The notes under the pieces were generated by a model, which saw nothing but the letters and a program-made list of their open reading frames with translations, made no database searches and was not told the origin of the DNA. Below are positions 30,514-39,233 of a stretch of 64,000 bases of DNA, piece by piece. This stretch comes from Alphaproteobacteria bacterium (GTDB lineage Bacteria; Pseudomonadota; Alphaproteobacteria; Rhodobacterales; Rhodobacteraceae), in contig JAUIIJ010000004.1 in NCBI GenBank assembly GCA_030431825.1, positions 1 to 64,000 on the forward strand, in the 5' to 3' direction. The position numbers and the translations under genes were made by a program. Position 1 is the first letter of the stretch. Each line of letters starts with the position of its first letter.

Positions 30514-31365
30514 ATGGCTCTTCCCGAGTTCACCATGCGCCAGCTGCTGGAAGCAGGCGTTCACTTTGGTCACCAGACTCAGCGCTGGAACCCGCGCATG
30601 GCGCATTACATATATGGCGCGCGCAACGGCATTCACATCATGGACCTGACGCAGACCGTCCCGATGCTGGACCAGGCGCTGCAAATCATCCGCGACACGG
30701 TTGCCAAGGGCGGCCGCATTCTGTTTGTCGGCACCAAGCGTCAGGCGAGCCAGCCGATCGCCGAAGCCGCCGAGAAATCCGCGCAATACTACATGAACCA
30801 CCGCTGGCTGGGCGGTACGCTGACCAACTGGCAGACCGTTTCCAAGTCGATCCAGCGCCTCAAGCACATTGACGAGCAGATGGAATCCGGTGCCGCCGGC
30901 CTGACCAAGAAAGAGCGCCTGGGCATGGAGCGTGACCAGGGCAAGCTGCAGGCGTCCCTGGGTGGTATCCGCGAGATGGGCGGTACGCCGGACCTGTTGT
31001 TCGTGATCGACGTCAAGAAAGAGGCACTGGCCATCGCCGAGGCCAACAAGCTGGGCATTCCGGTCGTTGCGGTTGTCGATACCAACTGCTCGCCCGACGG
31101 CATTGATTTTGTGATCCCCGGCAACGACGACGCCGCACGTGCGATTGCGCTTTATTGCGACCTCGCCGCGCGCGCCGCGCTGGATGGCATGTCGGCACAG
31201 CTGGGCGCCGCCGGCGTCGACCTGGGCGCGATGGAAGAAGCCCCTGTCGAGGAAGTCGTGGCCGAGCAGGCGAGCGAAGACAAGGCGCCTGCCGCCGAAG
31301 AAGAGACTGACAGCTCGGGTATCGACGCCGCCGCCAAGGCGCTGGAATCGGCCTCCAAGGCCTGA
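30514..31365 (+). CDS. rpsB: 30S ribosomal protein S2
   Basis: 283 aa from ATG 30514 ([20 protein letters not shown]). Conserved stretches [41 protein letters not shown] and [24 protein letters not shown] identify S2. A tail of about 45 residues rich in Glu and Ala (AVEEV-like, [18 protein letters not shown]) extends beyond the conserved core, as in other alphaproteobacteria. tsf follows after 84 nt, the usual order. Confidence 0.97.
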   Translation: MALPEFTMRQLLEAGVHFGHQTQRWNPRMAHYIYGARNGIHIMDLTQTVPMLDQALQIIRDTVAKGGRILFVGTKRQASQPIAEAAEKSAQYYMNHRWLGGTLTNWQTVSKSIQRLKHIDEQMESGAAGLTKKERLGMERDQGKLQASLGGIREMGGTPDLLFVIDVKKEALAIAEANKLGIPVVAVVDTNCSPDGIDFVIPGNDDAARAIALYCDLAARAALDGMSAQLGAAGVDLGAMEEAPVEEVVAEQASEDKAPAAEEETDSSGIDAAAKALESASKA

Positions 31366-31390
31366 TCCGCGCCCGTCATTCAATTGACAC

Positions 31391-31415
31391 GCAGCGCGGG
31401 CATATCCCGCGCTGC
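31391..31415 (+). other. Perfect 10-bp hairpin between rpsB and tsf
   Basis: GCAGCGCGGG, a 5-nt loop CATAT, and CCCGCGCTGC form a perfect stem. No T-run follows, so it is more likely an mRNA processing or stability element, or a control point for the S2/EF-Ts ratio, than a terminator. Confidence 0.6.
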
Positions 31416-31449
31416 ACCTGTTGAACACTTCCGTGAAGGAGAGCCGAAC

Positions 31450-32325
31450 ATGGCAATCACCGCATCTATGGTAAAAGAACTGCGCGACAGCACCGGCGCA
31501 GGCATGATGGACGCCAAGAAGGCGCTGACCGAAACCGATGGCGACATGGAAGCCGCTGTTGACTGGCTGCGGACCAAGGGCCTTGCGAAAGCGGCCAAGA
31601 AGTCGGGCCGCGTCGCTGCCGAAGGTCTGGTTGCCGTTGTCGTGGACGGTGGCAAGGGCGTTGCCGTCGAGGTCAATTCCGAGACCGACTTTGTCGCGAA
31701 GAACGCCGAATTCCAGGAAATGGTGAGCGGTATCGCACGCGCCGCCCTGGGTGTCAGCGATGTTGAGGCGCTCAAATCCGCCGACATGGGCGGCAAATCC
31801 GTCGCCGACGTCATCACCGACAAGATCGCCACCATCGGCGAGAACATGTCGGTGCGCCGCATGTCCGGCCTCGAAGGCGACAGCGTGGTTTCCTACGTTC
31901 ACAACGCGGCCACCGCAGGCATGGGTAAGATCGGTGTTCTCGTTGCACTCTCCGGCGGCGACGAGGCCTTTGGCAAGCAGGTTGCCATGCACATTGCCGC
32001 TGTGAACCCCGCCGCTCTGAGTGAAGACGACATGGACCCCGCTGTCATCGAGAAGGAAAAGCAGGTCCAGATGGACATCGCCCGCGAAAGCGGCAAGCCC
32101 GAGCAGGTCATCGAAAAGATGATCGTAGGTCGGATGAAGAAATTCGTCGCGGAATCCACACTGCTGAACCAGCAATTCGTGGTGAACCCGGATCTGACCG
32201 TTGGCGACGCCGCCAAGGAAGCCAGCGCCACCATCACCGGCTTCGTGCGTCTCGAGGTTGGCGAAGGCATCGAAAAGAAAGAAGAGGACTTTGCCGCCGA
32301 GGTCGCCAAGGCCGCACAGGGCTAA
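31450..32325 (+). CDS. tsf: Translation elongation factor Ts
   Basis: 291 aa from ATG 31450, preceded by AAGGAGAG. The N-terminal UBA-like part ([20 protein letters not shown]), the core [11 protein letters not shown] and later [12 protein letters not shown] are canonical. EF-Ts recycles EF-Tu by exchanging GDP for GTP. A strong terminator follows 19 nt after the stop and closes the rpsB-tsf transcript. Confidence 0.97.
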   Translation: MAITASMVKELRDSTGAGMMDAKKALTETDGDMEAAVDWLRTKGLAKAAKKSGRVAAEGLVAVVVDGGKGVAVEVNSETDFVAKNAEFQEMVSGIARAALGVSDVEALKSADMGGKSVADVITDKIATIGENMSVRRMSGLEGDSVVSYVHNAATAGMGKIGVLVALSGGDEAFGKQVAMHIAAVNPAALSEDDMDPAVIEKEKQVQMDIARESGKPEQVIEKMIVGRMKKFVAESTLLNQQFVVNPDLTVGDAAKEASATITGFVRLEVGEGIEKKEEDFAAEVAKAAQG

Positions 32326-32344
32326 GTCCAGACATTTTGAAAAA

Positions 32345-32378
32345 GGCCCGTCCGGAATGTTCCGGGCGGGCCTTTTTT
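32345..32378 (+). terminator. Rho-independent terminator of rpsB-tsf
   Basis: A 12-bp stem (32345-32356 with 32361-32372, one G-T pair, loop ATGT) is followed by six T at 32373-32378. This is the clearest terminator in the window. Confidence 0.92.
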
Positions 32379-32398
32379 AATGCCGGTTGCCCTTATTG

Positions 32399-32476
32399 AA
32401 ATAACGGGGTGGCCGAATGAATTGGAGCCGCGCCTTTTCGGGCACGGCTCCGTTCAATTGAATGCCCCGTTTATTT
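32399..32476. repeat. 78-bp imperfect palindrome after tsf
   Basis: Outer arms AAATAACGGGG (32399-32409) and CCCCGTTTATTT (32465-32476) pair with one bulged base. Inside, GGAGCCG (32424-32430) pairs with CGGCTCC (32445-32451), extended by further pairs around a TTTTC-type loop and by TGAA/TTCA outside. It stands 20 bp past the tsf terminator, between convergent genes. A palindromic mobile remnant or a structured RNA are both possible. Confidence 0.65.
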
Positions 32477-32708
32477 GGGGATGGGGAGGGCGATTCAAAG
32501 GTTCCGACCCGATACGCGGAACAATACACGCACGAGCCGGACAGGTAGGAGAGCCTTGAAATTGCAAGGATCGTTTCCCGATGTTCCCAGGCCAAAGCCA
32601 CCACTCACGGAACAATTGCACTTTGCGATTTAAAGCGCGTTTGTAAAAGTAGTGTATTCCTTACCCGAGGTAAACGGCCGCATTGAACAATGAAATATCC
32701 AAGTAAAA
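32477..32708. other. Gene-free stretch between tsf and the luxR-type gene
   Basis: No protein-coding signal is seen. The stretch is relatively AT-rich toward 32620-32708 and contains a small perfect hairpin TTACC-CGA-GGTAA (32661-32673). It is downstream of both neighbouring genes, so it is a 3' region; a small RNA cannot be excluded. Confidence 0.4.
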
Positions 32709-33479
32709 TCACGTCTCTGAAGGCATCGTGAACATCTGGTTGAGCAGCGCCGCCTTGAGCACCGCCTGCGCCGATGTTTCGACCGAAAGTGACTCGCGCG
32801 CAAGGCGCAGGTGTTTTTCGACAGTTGCCGCGGTAAGCCCCATCAATATCGCGATATCCTGCGTCGTCTTGCCGTCCCCGACCCATTCCAGCGCCTCGCG
32901 CTGCCGCTTGGTCAGCGCCCGGTTGGGAGGGGCATAGGGCAGGGTGAGAATGCGCAGATGCGCAATGTTGTTCATCAGGTGAATATCCGTTCCGTGTTCG
33001 GCCCAGACCTGATCAATTTCCTCCTGCGACATCTCGGCGCGTGCAGCCAGTGAAATCGCGCCCTTGGACCGGGGCGAAATCGACTTGAAGCTGATCGTAT
33101 AGCCGGATTTGACCTTGAATGTCAGGTTGAACTCGACCACCTTGATCTGCTCGGGCGTCAACTTGCCAAGATCGAATTTTTCATAGATCTGCCGCCAGCT
33201 GCCCGCGCCCTCGTTTTCAAGCGCCCAGTTCAGCATTGGCGCATTGAAATACAGGCCACGGTGCAGGAAACCCTCGATATATTCCGGGCTGTGATTGCTC
33301 AGGATGGTGAAATCGTCCGGATCGCCAAGCGATGTTTCCGTGCGATACCGCGTGAAACCATAGATCAGCCGGTCAAACCCGTATTTCGCCATTTGCGCCG
33401 TGTGTGCCGGCCAGAGCTCTTCGAGGCTTTGCGCGTTGGTGATGACATTCAGATATTCGCGCAGTTCCATCGCGGTCAT
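32709..33479 (-). CDS. LuxR-type regulator with autoinducer-binding domain (solo, altered pocket)
   Basis: 256 aa. Residues about 15-170 form an autoinducer-binding domain and about 190-245 a LuxR/GerE helix-turn-helix (LTKRQREALEWVGDGKTTQDIAILMGL...TVEKHL). Aligning by hand to TraR, the six hallmark positions become W57>Y67, Y61>F71, D70>A80, P71>P81, W85>W95 and G113>G126. Loss of Trp, Tyr and Asp in the pocket suggests a ligand other than a standard acyl-homoserine lactone. No luxI gene is present in the window. The start overlaps the aroQ stop (ATGA), so it is translated with aroQ. Confidence 0.88.
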   Translation of the reverse strand: MTAMELREYLNVITNAQSLEELWPAHTAQMAKYGFDRLIYGFTRYRTETSLGDPDDFTILSNHSPEYIEGFLHRGLYFNAPMLNWALENEGAGSWRQIYEKFDLGKLTPEQIKVVEFNLTFKVKSGYTISFKSISPRSKGAISLAARAEMSQEEIDQVWAEHGTDIHLMNNIAHLRILTLPYAPPNRALTKRQREALEWVGDGKTTQDIAILMGLTAATVEKHLRLARESLSVETSAQAVLKAALLNQMFTMPSET

Positions 33480-33916
33480 GCCCCTTCCAAGTGACCCTTG
33501 AGCGCATCCAGCGCCATGATATAGCCTTGCGGTCCAAAACCGCAGATCTGTCCAAGCGCGACCCTGGCCAGGTATGAGACATGGCGAAACGGCTCGCGCG
33601 CGTGGATGTTCGACAGATGCACCTCGACTGCCGGCAACTCGACCGAGGCGACCGCGTCCATCAGCGCAATGGAGGTATGGGTGTAAGCGCCCGCATTGAT
33701 GATCAGACCGGCCTGCACGCCCCGCGCCGCATGGATCGCGTCGACCATCCCGCCCTCGTGGTTGGTTTGCAGGCAGGATACGCTCAGCCCGATCGCTTCA
33801 CCATGCGCGCGGCAAGCCTCTTCGACCATCGCCAGAGTTGTCGTTCCGTAGACTTCGGGCTGGCGCGTGCCGAGCAGGTTCAGGTTCGGTCCGTTCAGGA
33901 TCAGAATGCCAGTCAT
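33476..33916 (-). CDS. aroQ: Type II 3-dehydroquinate dehydratase
   Basis: 146 aa. The family motifs are complete: ILNGPNLNLLGTRQPEVYG with catalytic Y23, the substrate loop QTNHEGGMVDAIHAA, GLIINAGAYTHTSIAL and VHLSNIHAREPFRHVS. It dehydrates 3-dehydroquinate in the shikimate or quinate pathway. No other shikimate genes are nearby; instead it is coupled to a luxR-type gene, which is unusual. Confidence 0.95.
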   Translation of the reverse strand: MTGILILNGPNLNLLGTRQPEVYGTTTLAMVEEACRAHGEAIGLSVSCLQTNHEGGMVDAIHAARGVQAGLIINAGAYTHTSIALMDAVASVELPAVEVHLSNIHAREPFRHVSYLARVALGQICGFGPQGYIMALDALKGHLEGA

Positions 33917-33997
33917 GATGCCAGTTTCCCATTGATCGGTAGCTCATAGGCATGAATGACGGGTTCTGTCCAGTTCAGAGGGCGGTTTGCCCAAAAA

Positions 33998-34465
33998 TCA
34001 TTCAAAAACCGCCATCCCCAACCACTGCGCCACCAGCGCGGGCGTCTCCTGGCCTTCTATTTCGATGGTCAGGGTGTTCTCGCGCAGCAGCTCGCGCGCG
34101 TTGCGCTTGGTGACGGCGGCCAGCACGAACCGCCCGCGCAACCGCGATCCGGCGCGCACCGGCGAGAGAAAGCGCAGCTTGTTGAACCCGTAGTTGATGC
34201 CCATGACCTGTCCCGGCAGCATCGGGAAACAATCATAGGCAAAACGGCTCGCCAGCGAGAGCGACAGGAACCCGTGGGCAATCGTGCCGCCAAACGGGGT
34301 CTCGGCGGCCGCACGTTCGGGGTCGACATGGATCCACTGGGTGTCGTGGGTCACGTCGGCAAAGCGGTCGATCATCGTCTGGTCCACCGTGATCCAGTTC
34401 GACACGCCGACTTCCGTGCCCAAAAGCGCCTCGGCGTTCTGCAGTGCTTCGTCTATTGCGGTCAT
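33998..34465 (-). CDS. MaoC-like (R)-specific enoyl-CoA hydratase
   Basis: 155 aa from the ATG at 34465, preceded by AAGGAG. The hydratase-2 motif FADVTHDTQWIHVDPERAAAETPFGGTIAHGFL carries the catalytic Asp and His. It hydrates trans-2-enoyl-CoA to (R)-3-hydroxyacyl-CoA. It lies 29 nt after the medium-chain oxidoreductase gene on the same strand and begins the acyl-CoA region. Confidence 0.88.
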   Translation of the reverse strand: MTAIDEALQNAEALLGTEVGVSNWITVDQTMIDRFADVTHDTQWIHVDPERAAAETPFGGTIAHGFLSLSLASRFAYDCFPMLPGQVMGINYGFNKLRFLSPVRAGSRLRGRFVLAAVTKRNARELLRENTLTIEIEGQETPALVAQWLGMAVFE

Positions 34466-34494
34466 GTGGGCTCCTTTCCCGTGCCGGAATTTGA

Positions 34495-35496
34495 TCAGGG
34501 GTCGGGGCCGACGCGCACCATGCGCTTGCCCCTGTTTTCGCCTGCAAGCAGACCGATCAGAGCGGCCGGCGCGTTGTCGAGCCCATCGACGATGTCTTCG
34601 AACACCTTGATCTGCCCCGAGCCAACCCATCTCTGCAATGCGCGCAGGGCGGTGGCATCCTGTGCGGCGAAATCCATCACGATGAAGCCCTCCATGCGCA
34701 ACCGTTTGACAACCACCAATCCCGGCAGGTTGCGCGGCCCGGTGGGGGCGTCGGTGTCGTACTGGCTGATGGCACCGCAACAGGAGATGCGGCCCCGTTC
34801 GTTCATCACGGCAAGCGCGGTTTCAAGCACCGCACCGCCGACATTGTCGAAATAGACATCGACACCATCGGGACAGGCCGCGCGCAGAGCCTTGTAAAGA
34901 CCGGGCGCGCGATAATCGACGCAAGCGTCAAAACCAAGCGTCTCTACGACCCAGTCACATTTTTCCGCGCCGCCGGCAATTCCGACGACACGGCAGCCCA
35001 GCGCGCTGGCGATCTGACCGACATATCCGCCCACGGATCCGGCGGCGGCGGAGACCAGAACCGTTTCTCCGGCAATCGGTCGTGCGACATTCACCAGCCC
35101 GTGAAACGCCGTCTTGCCAGCAATCCCGTAGACCGACATGAGGTTGGAGAGAGGGCGCACCTTCGGCATCTTCTGCACCTTGTGTGCCGGTCGCGTCACG
35201 TATTCGGCCCAGACCGACTCGCAGGCCACGACATCGCCCTTTGCAAGCCTTGGGCTATGGCTTTCGATGACTTCGCAGATGGCATAGGTGGGCATGATGT
35301 CACCCGCCTTGACGGCGTCGCGGTAGGTCGCGCCCTGCATCCAGCTTCGGTTCGCGGCGTCGATCGACATCAGGATGGTGCGCAACAGAACCTCGCCGTC
35401 GCCAGCGATGGGCATCTCGCCGTCCATAGCGGTGAAATGCGCCTGTGTCAGTTCGCCCTCGGGCAGTTCTGATATCGCGATCATTCGATTTGTCAT
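34495..35496 (-). CDS. NADP-dependent medium-chain oxidoreductase (leukotriene B4 dehydrogenase/CurA type)
   Basis: 333 aa. The glycine motif is SAAAGSVGGYVGQIAS, and DVYFDNVGGAVLETAL and NLPGLVVVKRLRMEGFIVMDF match the PTGR/CurA family of zinc-free reductases that reduce the double bond of enones or enals. No zinc cysteines are present. It heads a two-gene unit with the MaoC hydratase. The precise substrate is unknown. Confidence 0.85.
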   Translation of the reverse strand: MTNRMIAISELPEGELTQAHFTAMDGEMPIAGDGEVLLRTILMSIDAANRSWMQGATYRDAVKAGDIMPTYAICEVIESHSPRLAKGDVVACESVWAEYVTRPAHKVQKMPKVRPLSNLMSVYGIAGKTAFHGLVNVARPIAGETVLVSAAAGSVGGYVGQIASALGCRVVGIAGGAEKCDWVVETLGFDACVDYRAPGLYKALRAACPDGVDVYFDNVGGAVLETALAVMNERGRISCCGAISQYDTDAPTGPRNLPGLVVVKRLRMEGFIVMDFAAQDATALRALQRWVGSGQIKVFEDIVDGLDNAPAALIGLLAGENRGKRMVRVGPDP

Positions 35497-35591
35497 GCTC
35501 TGGTCCTGTGGCTGGGCAATTGTCGGGGTGTCAACCCCGGCACGTTACCGTTAAAGGTTGGCAAAACTGGCGGCGGCATGAGGTGCGGAGA

Positions 35592-36248
35592 ATGAGTGAA
35601 GAGTATCATCAGACCAGGTTTTCCCCGCCACCCGGCGCGGCCGATTTGCTGCTGATCCGACATGGGCGCACCGAAGCGGCCCGGCCGGGCATGTCGTTCC
35701 CGATGAAGGACGGCCATGGAGATCCGGCGCTGCATCCGGAGGGAGAGGAACAGGCGCGGGCATTGGCGACAAGGCTTGCGCATGAACCGCTCGCGGCGAT
35801 CTATGTCACCAACCTGCGCCGCACGCACCAGACGGCGGCACCGCTGGCGGCGCGTCTCGGTCTGGTGCCGCGTGTCGAGGCCGACCTGCGTGAAGTCCAT
35901 CTCGGGGATTGGGATGGTGGTCTGTACCGGATCAAGGCCGCCGAGAACGCGCCCGAGTTCCAGCGCGCCTTTGCGCGGCAGGAATGGGGGGAAATTCCCG
36001 GAGCCGAGACCACGGCCGCCCTGCATGGCCGTGTACGGGCCGGGTTGCTGCGCATTGCCGCTGCGCATCCGGACGAGCGCGTTGCGGTTGTCGTTCATGC
36101 GGGCGTTGTGGGGGCGGCCATGGCCATTGCCAGCGGGTCGCAGCCCTTTGCCTTCAACCGGGTTGCCAACGGGTCGATCAGCCGGATCGTGATCCGGGAT
36201 GAGCAGATGATCGTGCAGGGGTTCAACGATGTTTGCCATCTGGACTGA
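35592..36248 (+). CDS. Histidine phosphatase family protein (PGAM-like), canonical
   Basis: 218 aa from ATG 35592. The phospho-histidine motif LLIRHGRTEA (H24) and the second histidine in VVVHAGVVGA are both present, as are E and R residues of the pocket (TNLRRTHQTA, EVHLGDWDG). It probably hydrolyses a phosphate ester; the substrate is unknown. It is divergent from the reductase gene and convergent with the next gene, so it may be a single-gene unit. Confidence 0.85.
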   Translation: MSEEYHQTRFSPPPGAADLLLIRHGRTEAARPGMSFPMKDGHGDPALHPEGEEQARALATRLAHEPLAAIYVTNLRRTHQTAAPLAARLGLVPRVEADLREVHLGDWDGGLYRIKAAENAPEFQRAFARQEWGEIPGAETTAALHGRVRAGLLRIAAAHPDERVAVVVHAGVVGAAMAIASGSQPFAFNRVANGSISRIVIRDEQMIVQGFNDVCHLD

Positions 36249-36251
36249 GGA

Positions 36252-37247
36252 TCATTCCATGGTCACGACGACTTTGCCCATCACCTTGCGATCCTGCATC
36301 ATGACGAGCGCATCCGCGGCCTGCGCCAGCGGAAAGCGCGCGCTTATCCGGGGTTTGATCTTGCCTTCCGCATAGAGCCCGAACAGGTCCCTGACATTCT
36401 GCATGTGTCCCCTGGGGTCGCGCATCGTCGAGGCCCCCCAGAACACGCCAACCACCTGGCACCCCTTGAGCAGCGTCAGGTTCAACGGCAGCTTGGGGAT
36501 GCCGGCAGGGAAACCCACGACGAGGAAGCGCCCCTCCCAGGCAAGCGCCCGCACGGCAGGTTCGGCATAGGCACCGCCGACCGCGTCATAAACGACATCG
36601 ACACCGCCCGAACCCGCGATTTTCTTGATTTCGCCCGAGAAGGCCTTTTGCGCATCGCGGTCCATGTCGCGCGGATAGATCAGCGTATCGTCGGCCCCGA
36701 TGGATTTGCAGAACGCGGCCTTTTCCTCACTCGATACGGCGGCGATCACCCGCGCGCCGGCGGCCTTGCCAAGCTCGATGGCCGCGGCACCGACACCGCC
36801 GGCAGCACCAAGGATCAACAGGCTCTCGCCTTCGCGCAGATGCGCGCGATCCTTCAGCGCATGGTACGAGGTGCCGTAGGTAAAGATGAAACAGGCCGCT
36901 TCATCGTAGGGCATGTCATCGGGTATTTTGACCAGCCGTGCCGGATCGACGGCCAGATGGGTGGCAAAGCCACCGTATCCGGTGAGGGCCAGCACACGAT
37001 CGCCAACCGCAAACCCGGTCACATCCTTGCCGATCGCCGCAATCTCGCCCGCGATTTCGCCACCGGGCGCAAAGGGGCGCGGGGGCTTCATCTGATAGAG
37101 ATCGCGGATCATCAGGGTATCCGGAAAGTTCACGCCAGCCGCGTGAACCCGAACGATCACTTCCTTGTCCTTCGGCTCCGGATCCGGAAGCTCGGTCAAT
37201 TTCAGCGTTTCCGGGCCGCCGATGTCATGGCTCAGCATTGCGTGCAT
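36252..37247 (-). CDS. NADPH:quinone oxidoreductase family protein (MDR)
   Basis: 331 aa from the ATG at 37247, which has AGGGAGAG upstream. The QOR features are VHAAGVNFPDTLMIRDLYQ, LGAAGGVGAAAIELGKAAGARVIA and DVVYDAVGGAYAEPAVRAL. These zinc-free enzymes reduce quinones or enoyl compounds with NADPH. It is divergent from the SDR gene at 37386, and the two share a regulatory stretch with a tandem repeat (37325-37338). Confidence 0.87.
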   Translation of the reverse strand: MHAMLSHDIGGPETLKLTELPDPEPKDKEVIVRVHAAGVNFPDTLMIRDLYQMKPPRPFAPGGEIAGEIAAIGKDVTGFAVGDRVLALTGYGGFATHLAVDPARLVKIPDDMPYDEAACFIFTYGTSYHALKDRAHLREGESLLILGAAGGVGAAAIELGKAAGARVIAAVSSEEKAAFCKSIGADDTLIYPRDMDRDAQKAFSGEIKKIAGSGGVDVVYDAVGGAYAEPAVRALAWEGRFLVVGFPAGIPKLPLNLTLLKGCQVVGVFWGASTMRDPRGHMQNVRDLFGLYAEGKIKPRISARFPLAQAADALVMMQDRKVMGKVVVTME

Positions 37248-37317
37248 GTGATCTCTCCCTGATGACGTGGTCGCGCGCCACGCTTTTGCCGGGGGACTGT
37301 TTCGCCGCAGATCGCTG

Positions 37318-37346
37318 TTGTCAATCGAAATTCGAAATGCAATTCT
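37318..37346 (+). promoter_or_regulatory. Divergent control region with tandem TCGAAAT repeat
   Basis: A -35-like TTGTCA (37318-37323) is followed after 17 bp by AATTCT (37341-37346). The spacer contains two adjacent perfect copies of TCGAAAT (37325-37331, 37332-37338). This looks like a regulator site for the SDR operon and the divergent oxidoreductase. The -10 element is poor, so activation may be required. Confidence 0.35.
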
Positions 37347-37385
37347 GCAGTGCGGAACGCGAGCGAGCATCGGAGAGACCTCATC

Positions 37386-38207
37386 ATGACACCTGATATC
37401 CTGTTTTCCCTGAATGGGAAGACTGCTTTGGTCACAGGCGGCGCAACCGGTATCGGGCGCATGGCGGCGGAAGCGTTGGTGCGCGCAGGCGCGCGCGTTC
37501 TGATCGCGTCCCGCAAGGGTGACGCCTGCGAAGCGGTGGCGGCGCAGTTGAACGCGCTCGGCGCTCCGGGCTCGGCCGAAGGGTTTGCCGGCGATGTCGG
37601 CAGCGAAGAGGGTGTCGATGCGCTCGCCACGGCCGTGTCGGAACGCACCGAACGGCTTGATATCCTGATGAACAACGCCGGCGTGACATGGGGCGCGCCA
37701 TTGGGCCAGTTTCCGTTTGCGGGCTGGGAAAAGGTGCATGCCGTGAATGTCGCGGGGCTGTTCCACCTGACACAGAAACTGATGCCCATGCTGGTTGCGT
37801 CCGGGACGCAGGAAGACCCGGCGCGGGTGGTCAATGTCGGCTCGGTCATGGGCGAAGTGCCGATGGGCGACGGTGCCTATAGCTATTCCGCCTCGAAGGC
37901 CGCCGTGCTACACCTGAGCAAGATCCTTGCCAAGGAACTCGCCGGTCAGCATGTCACCGTCAATGCGCTGGCGCCCGGACCTTTCGTGTCGCGCATGACC
38001 GCCTTTGCGACGGGAGACGAGGCGCTGCGCGAAAAGGTCGGGGCGGATGTGCCGCTTGGCCGCGTGGGCCGCGACGAGGACATTGCCGGGTGCATGCTGT
38101 TTCTCTGCGGACGCGGCGGGGCCTACGTCACCGGGGCAGTCATCCCCGTGAGTGGCGGGATCAATGTGATGACCGCGCCGAATATCTTTGCAAGCGCAAT
38201 GGAATAG
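37386..38207 (+). CDS. Short-chain dehydrogenase/reductase (SDR) 1
   Basis: 273 aa from ATG 37386. The cofactor motif is TGGATGIGRMAAEAL and the catalytic part is NVGSVMGE with YSASK; the end AVIPVSGGIN is typical. It resembles SDR oxidoreductases acting on 3-hydroxyacyl or related alcohols. It opens a plus-strand operon (SDR-SDR-nitronate monooxygenase-phosphatase-kinase-IclR). Confidence 0.88.
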   Translation: MTPDILFSLNGKTALVTGGATGIGRMAAEALVRAGARVLIASRKGDACEAVAAQLNALGAPGSAEGFAGDVGSEEGVDALATAVSERTERLDILMNNAGVTWGAPLGQFPFAGWEKVHAVNVAGLFHLTQKLMPMLVASGTQEDPARVVNVGSVMGEVPMGDGAYSYSASKAAVLHLSKILAKELAGQHVTVNALAPGPFVSRMTAFATGDEALREKVGADVPLGRVGRDEDIAGCMLFLCGRGGAYVTGAVIPVSGGINVMTAPNIFASAME

Positions 38208-38223
38208 AAAAGGGCATTGAAGC

Positions 38224-39147
38224 ATGGCAATCCGATTTGATGACCGTGTTGCGATCGTGACCGGTGCCGGCACGGGGCTCGGGCGCTCGCATGCGCTCGG
38301 GCTGGCGGCACGCGGCGCCAAGGTCGTTGTGAACGACCTTGGTGCGGCAACCGATGGCACCGGTACATCCTCTGACGCGGCTCTGGCTGTGGTCGAGGAG
38401 ATCAAGGCCGCGGGCGGTCAGGCAATCGCCCATGGTGCCGACGTTTCGGACGCCGAGGCGGTGGCCGACATGGTCGCAAGCACCATCGACGAATGGGGCC
38501 GCATCGACATCGCGGTGAACAACGCCGGCATCCTGCGCGACAAGACCTTTGCCAAACTGAGCCTCGCCGATTTCCGCAGGGTCGTCGAAGTGCACCTCAT
38601 GGGCAGCGCGACGGTCTGCCACGCCTGCTGGCCGATCATGCGGGAACAGGGATATGGCCGGATCGTGCTGACCTCTTCGGGCAGCGGGCTGTACGGCAAT
38701 TTCGGGCAATCCAACTACGGGGCCGCCAAGGCCGCGATGATGGGGCTGATGAACGTGCTGCACATGGAAGGCGCACGTGACAACATCCGGGTCAACGTGC
38801 TCGCCCCGACCGCAGCCACCCGGATGACCGAATCCCTGATCCCCGCCGAAGCGCTGGCCCTGATGGCGCCCGAGACGATCACGCCCGGATTGCTCTACCT
38901 GGTCAGCGAGGATGCCCCGAGCCGGGTGATGCTGGGTGCAGGGGCGGGCTGTTTCGCCCAGACGCGGGTCTATGAAACGCCGGGAGTCACCCTGACCGGC
39001 GAGATTACCCCGGAAACCGTTGCCGAGCACTTTGCCGAGATCACCGACCCGGAGGGCCAGCAAGAGCTTGCCAGCGCCTTTGATCAAACCAAGAAATATG
39101 TCGCCAACGCATCCAGGGCCCGTGGCCTGTCGGTGGATTGGGGCTGA
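38224..39147 (+). CDS. SDR 2, multifunctional-enzyme-2-like (3R)-hydroxyacyl-CoA dehydrogenase
   Basis: 307 aa. The longer N-terminal loop after TGAGTGLGRSHALGLAARGAKVVVNDLG, followed by GTGTSSDAA, is characteristic of the dehydrogenase domain of peroxisomal MFE-2/HSD17B4. The catalytic residues are in SSGSGLYGNFGQSNYGAAK. It probably oxidises (3R)-hydroxyacyl-CoA, a good partner for the MaoC hydratase at 34 kb. It begins 16 nt after SDR 1. Confidence 0.87.
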   Translation: MAIRFDDRVAIVTGAGTGLGRSHALGLAARGAKVVVNDLGAATDGTGTSSDAALAVVEEIKAAGGQAIAHGADVSDAEAVADMVASTIDEWGRIDIAVNNAGILRDKTFAKLSLADFRRVVEVHLMGSATVCHACWPIMREQGYGRIVLTSSGSGLYGNFGQSNYGAAKAAMMGLMNVLHMEGARDNIRVNVLAPTAATRMTESLIPAEALALMAPETITPGLLYLVSEDAPSRVMLGAGAGCFAQTRVYETPGVTLTGEITPETVAEHFAEITDPEGQQELASAFDQTKKYVANASRARGLSVDWG

Positions 39148-39233
39148 GAGGACACGAACAACATGCCTGATATTTCCGTATCCCTGTCTGACAGACGACA
39201 CACGACACCCGCCGACCCATCAGGAGCATTGTC

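Noticed and set aside
31384-31389. Perfect -35 hexamer TTGACA between rpsB and tsf
   Set aside because: No -10 element occurs at 16-18 bp; the spacer is occupied by the GC-rich hairpin.
35529-35534. Perfect minus-strand -35 TTGACA upstream of the reductase gene at 34495-35496
   Set aside because: No -10-like hexamer at the right distance, and it lies inside a small GGGGT/ACCCC hairpin.
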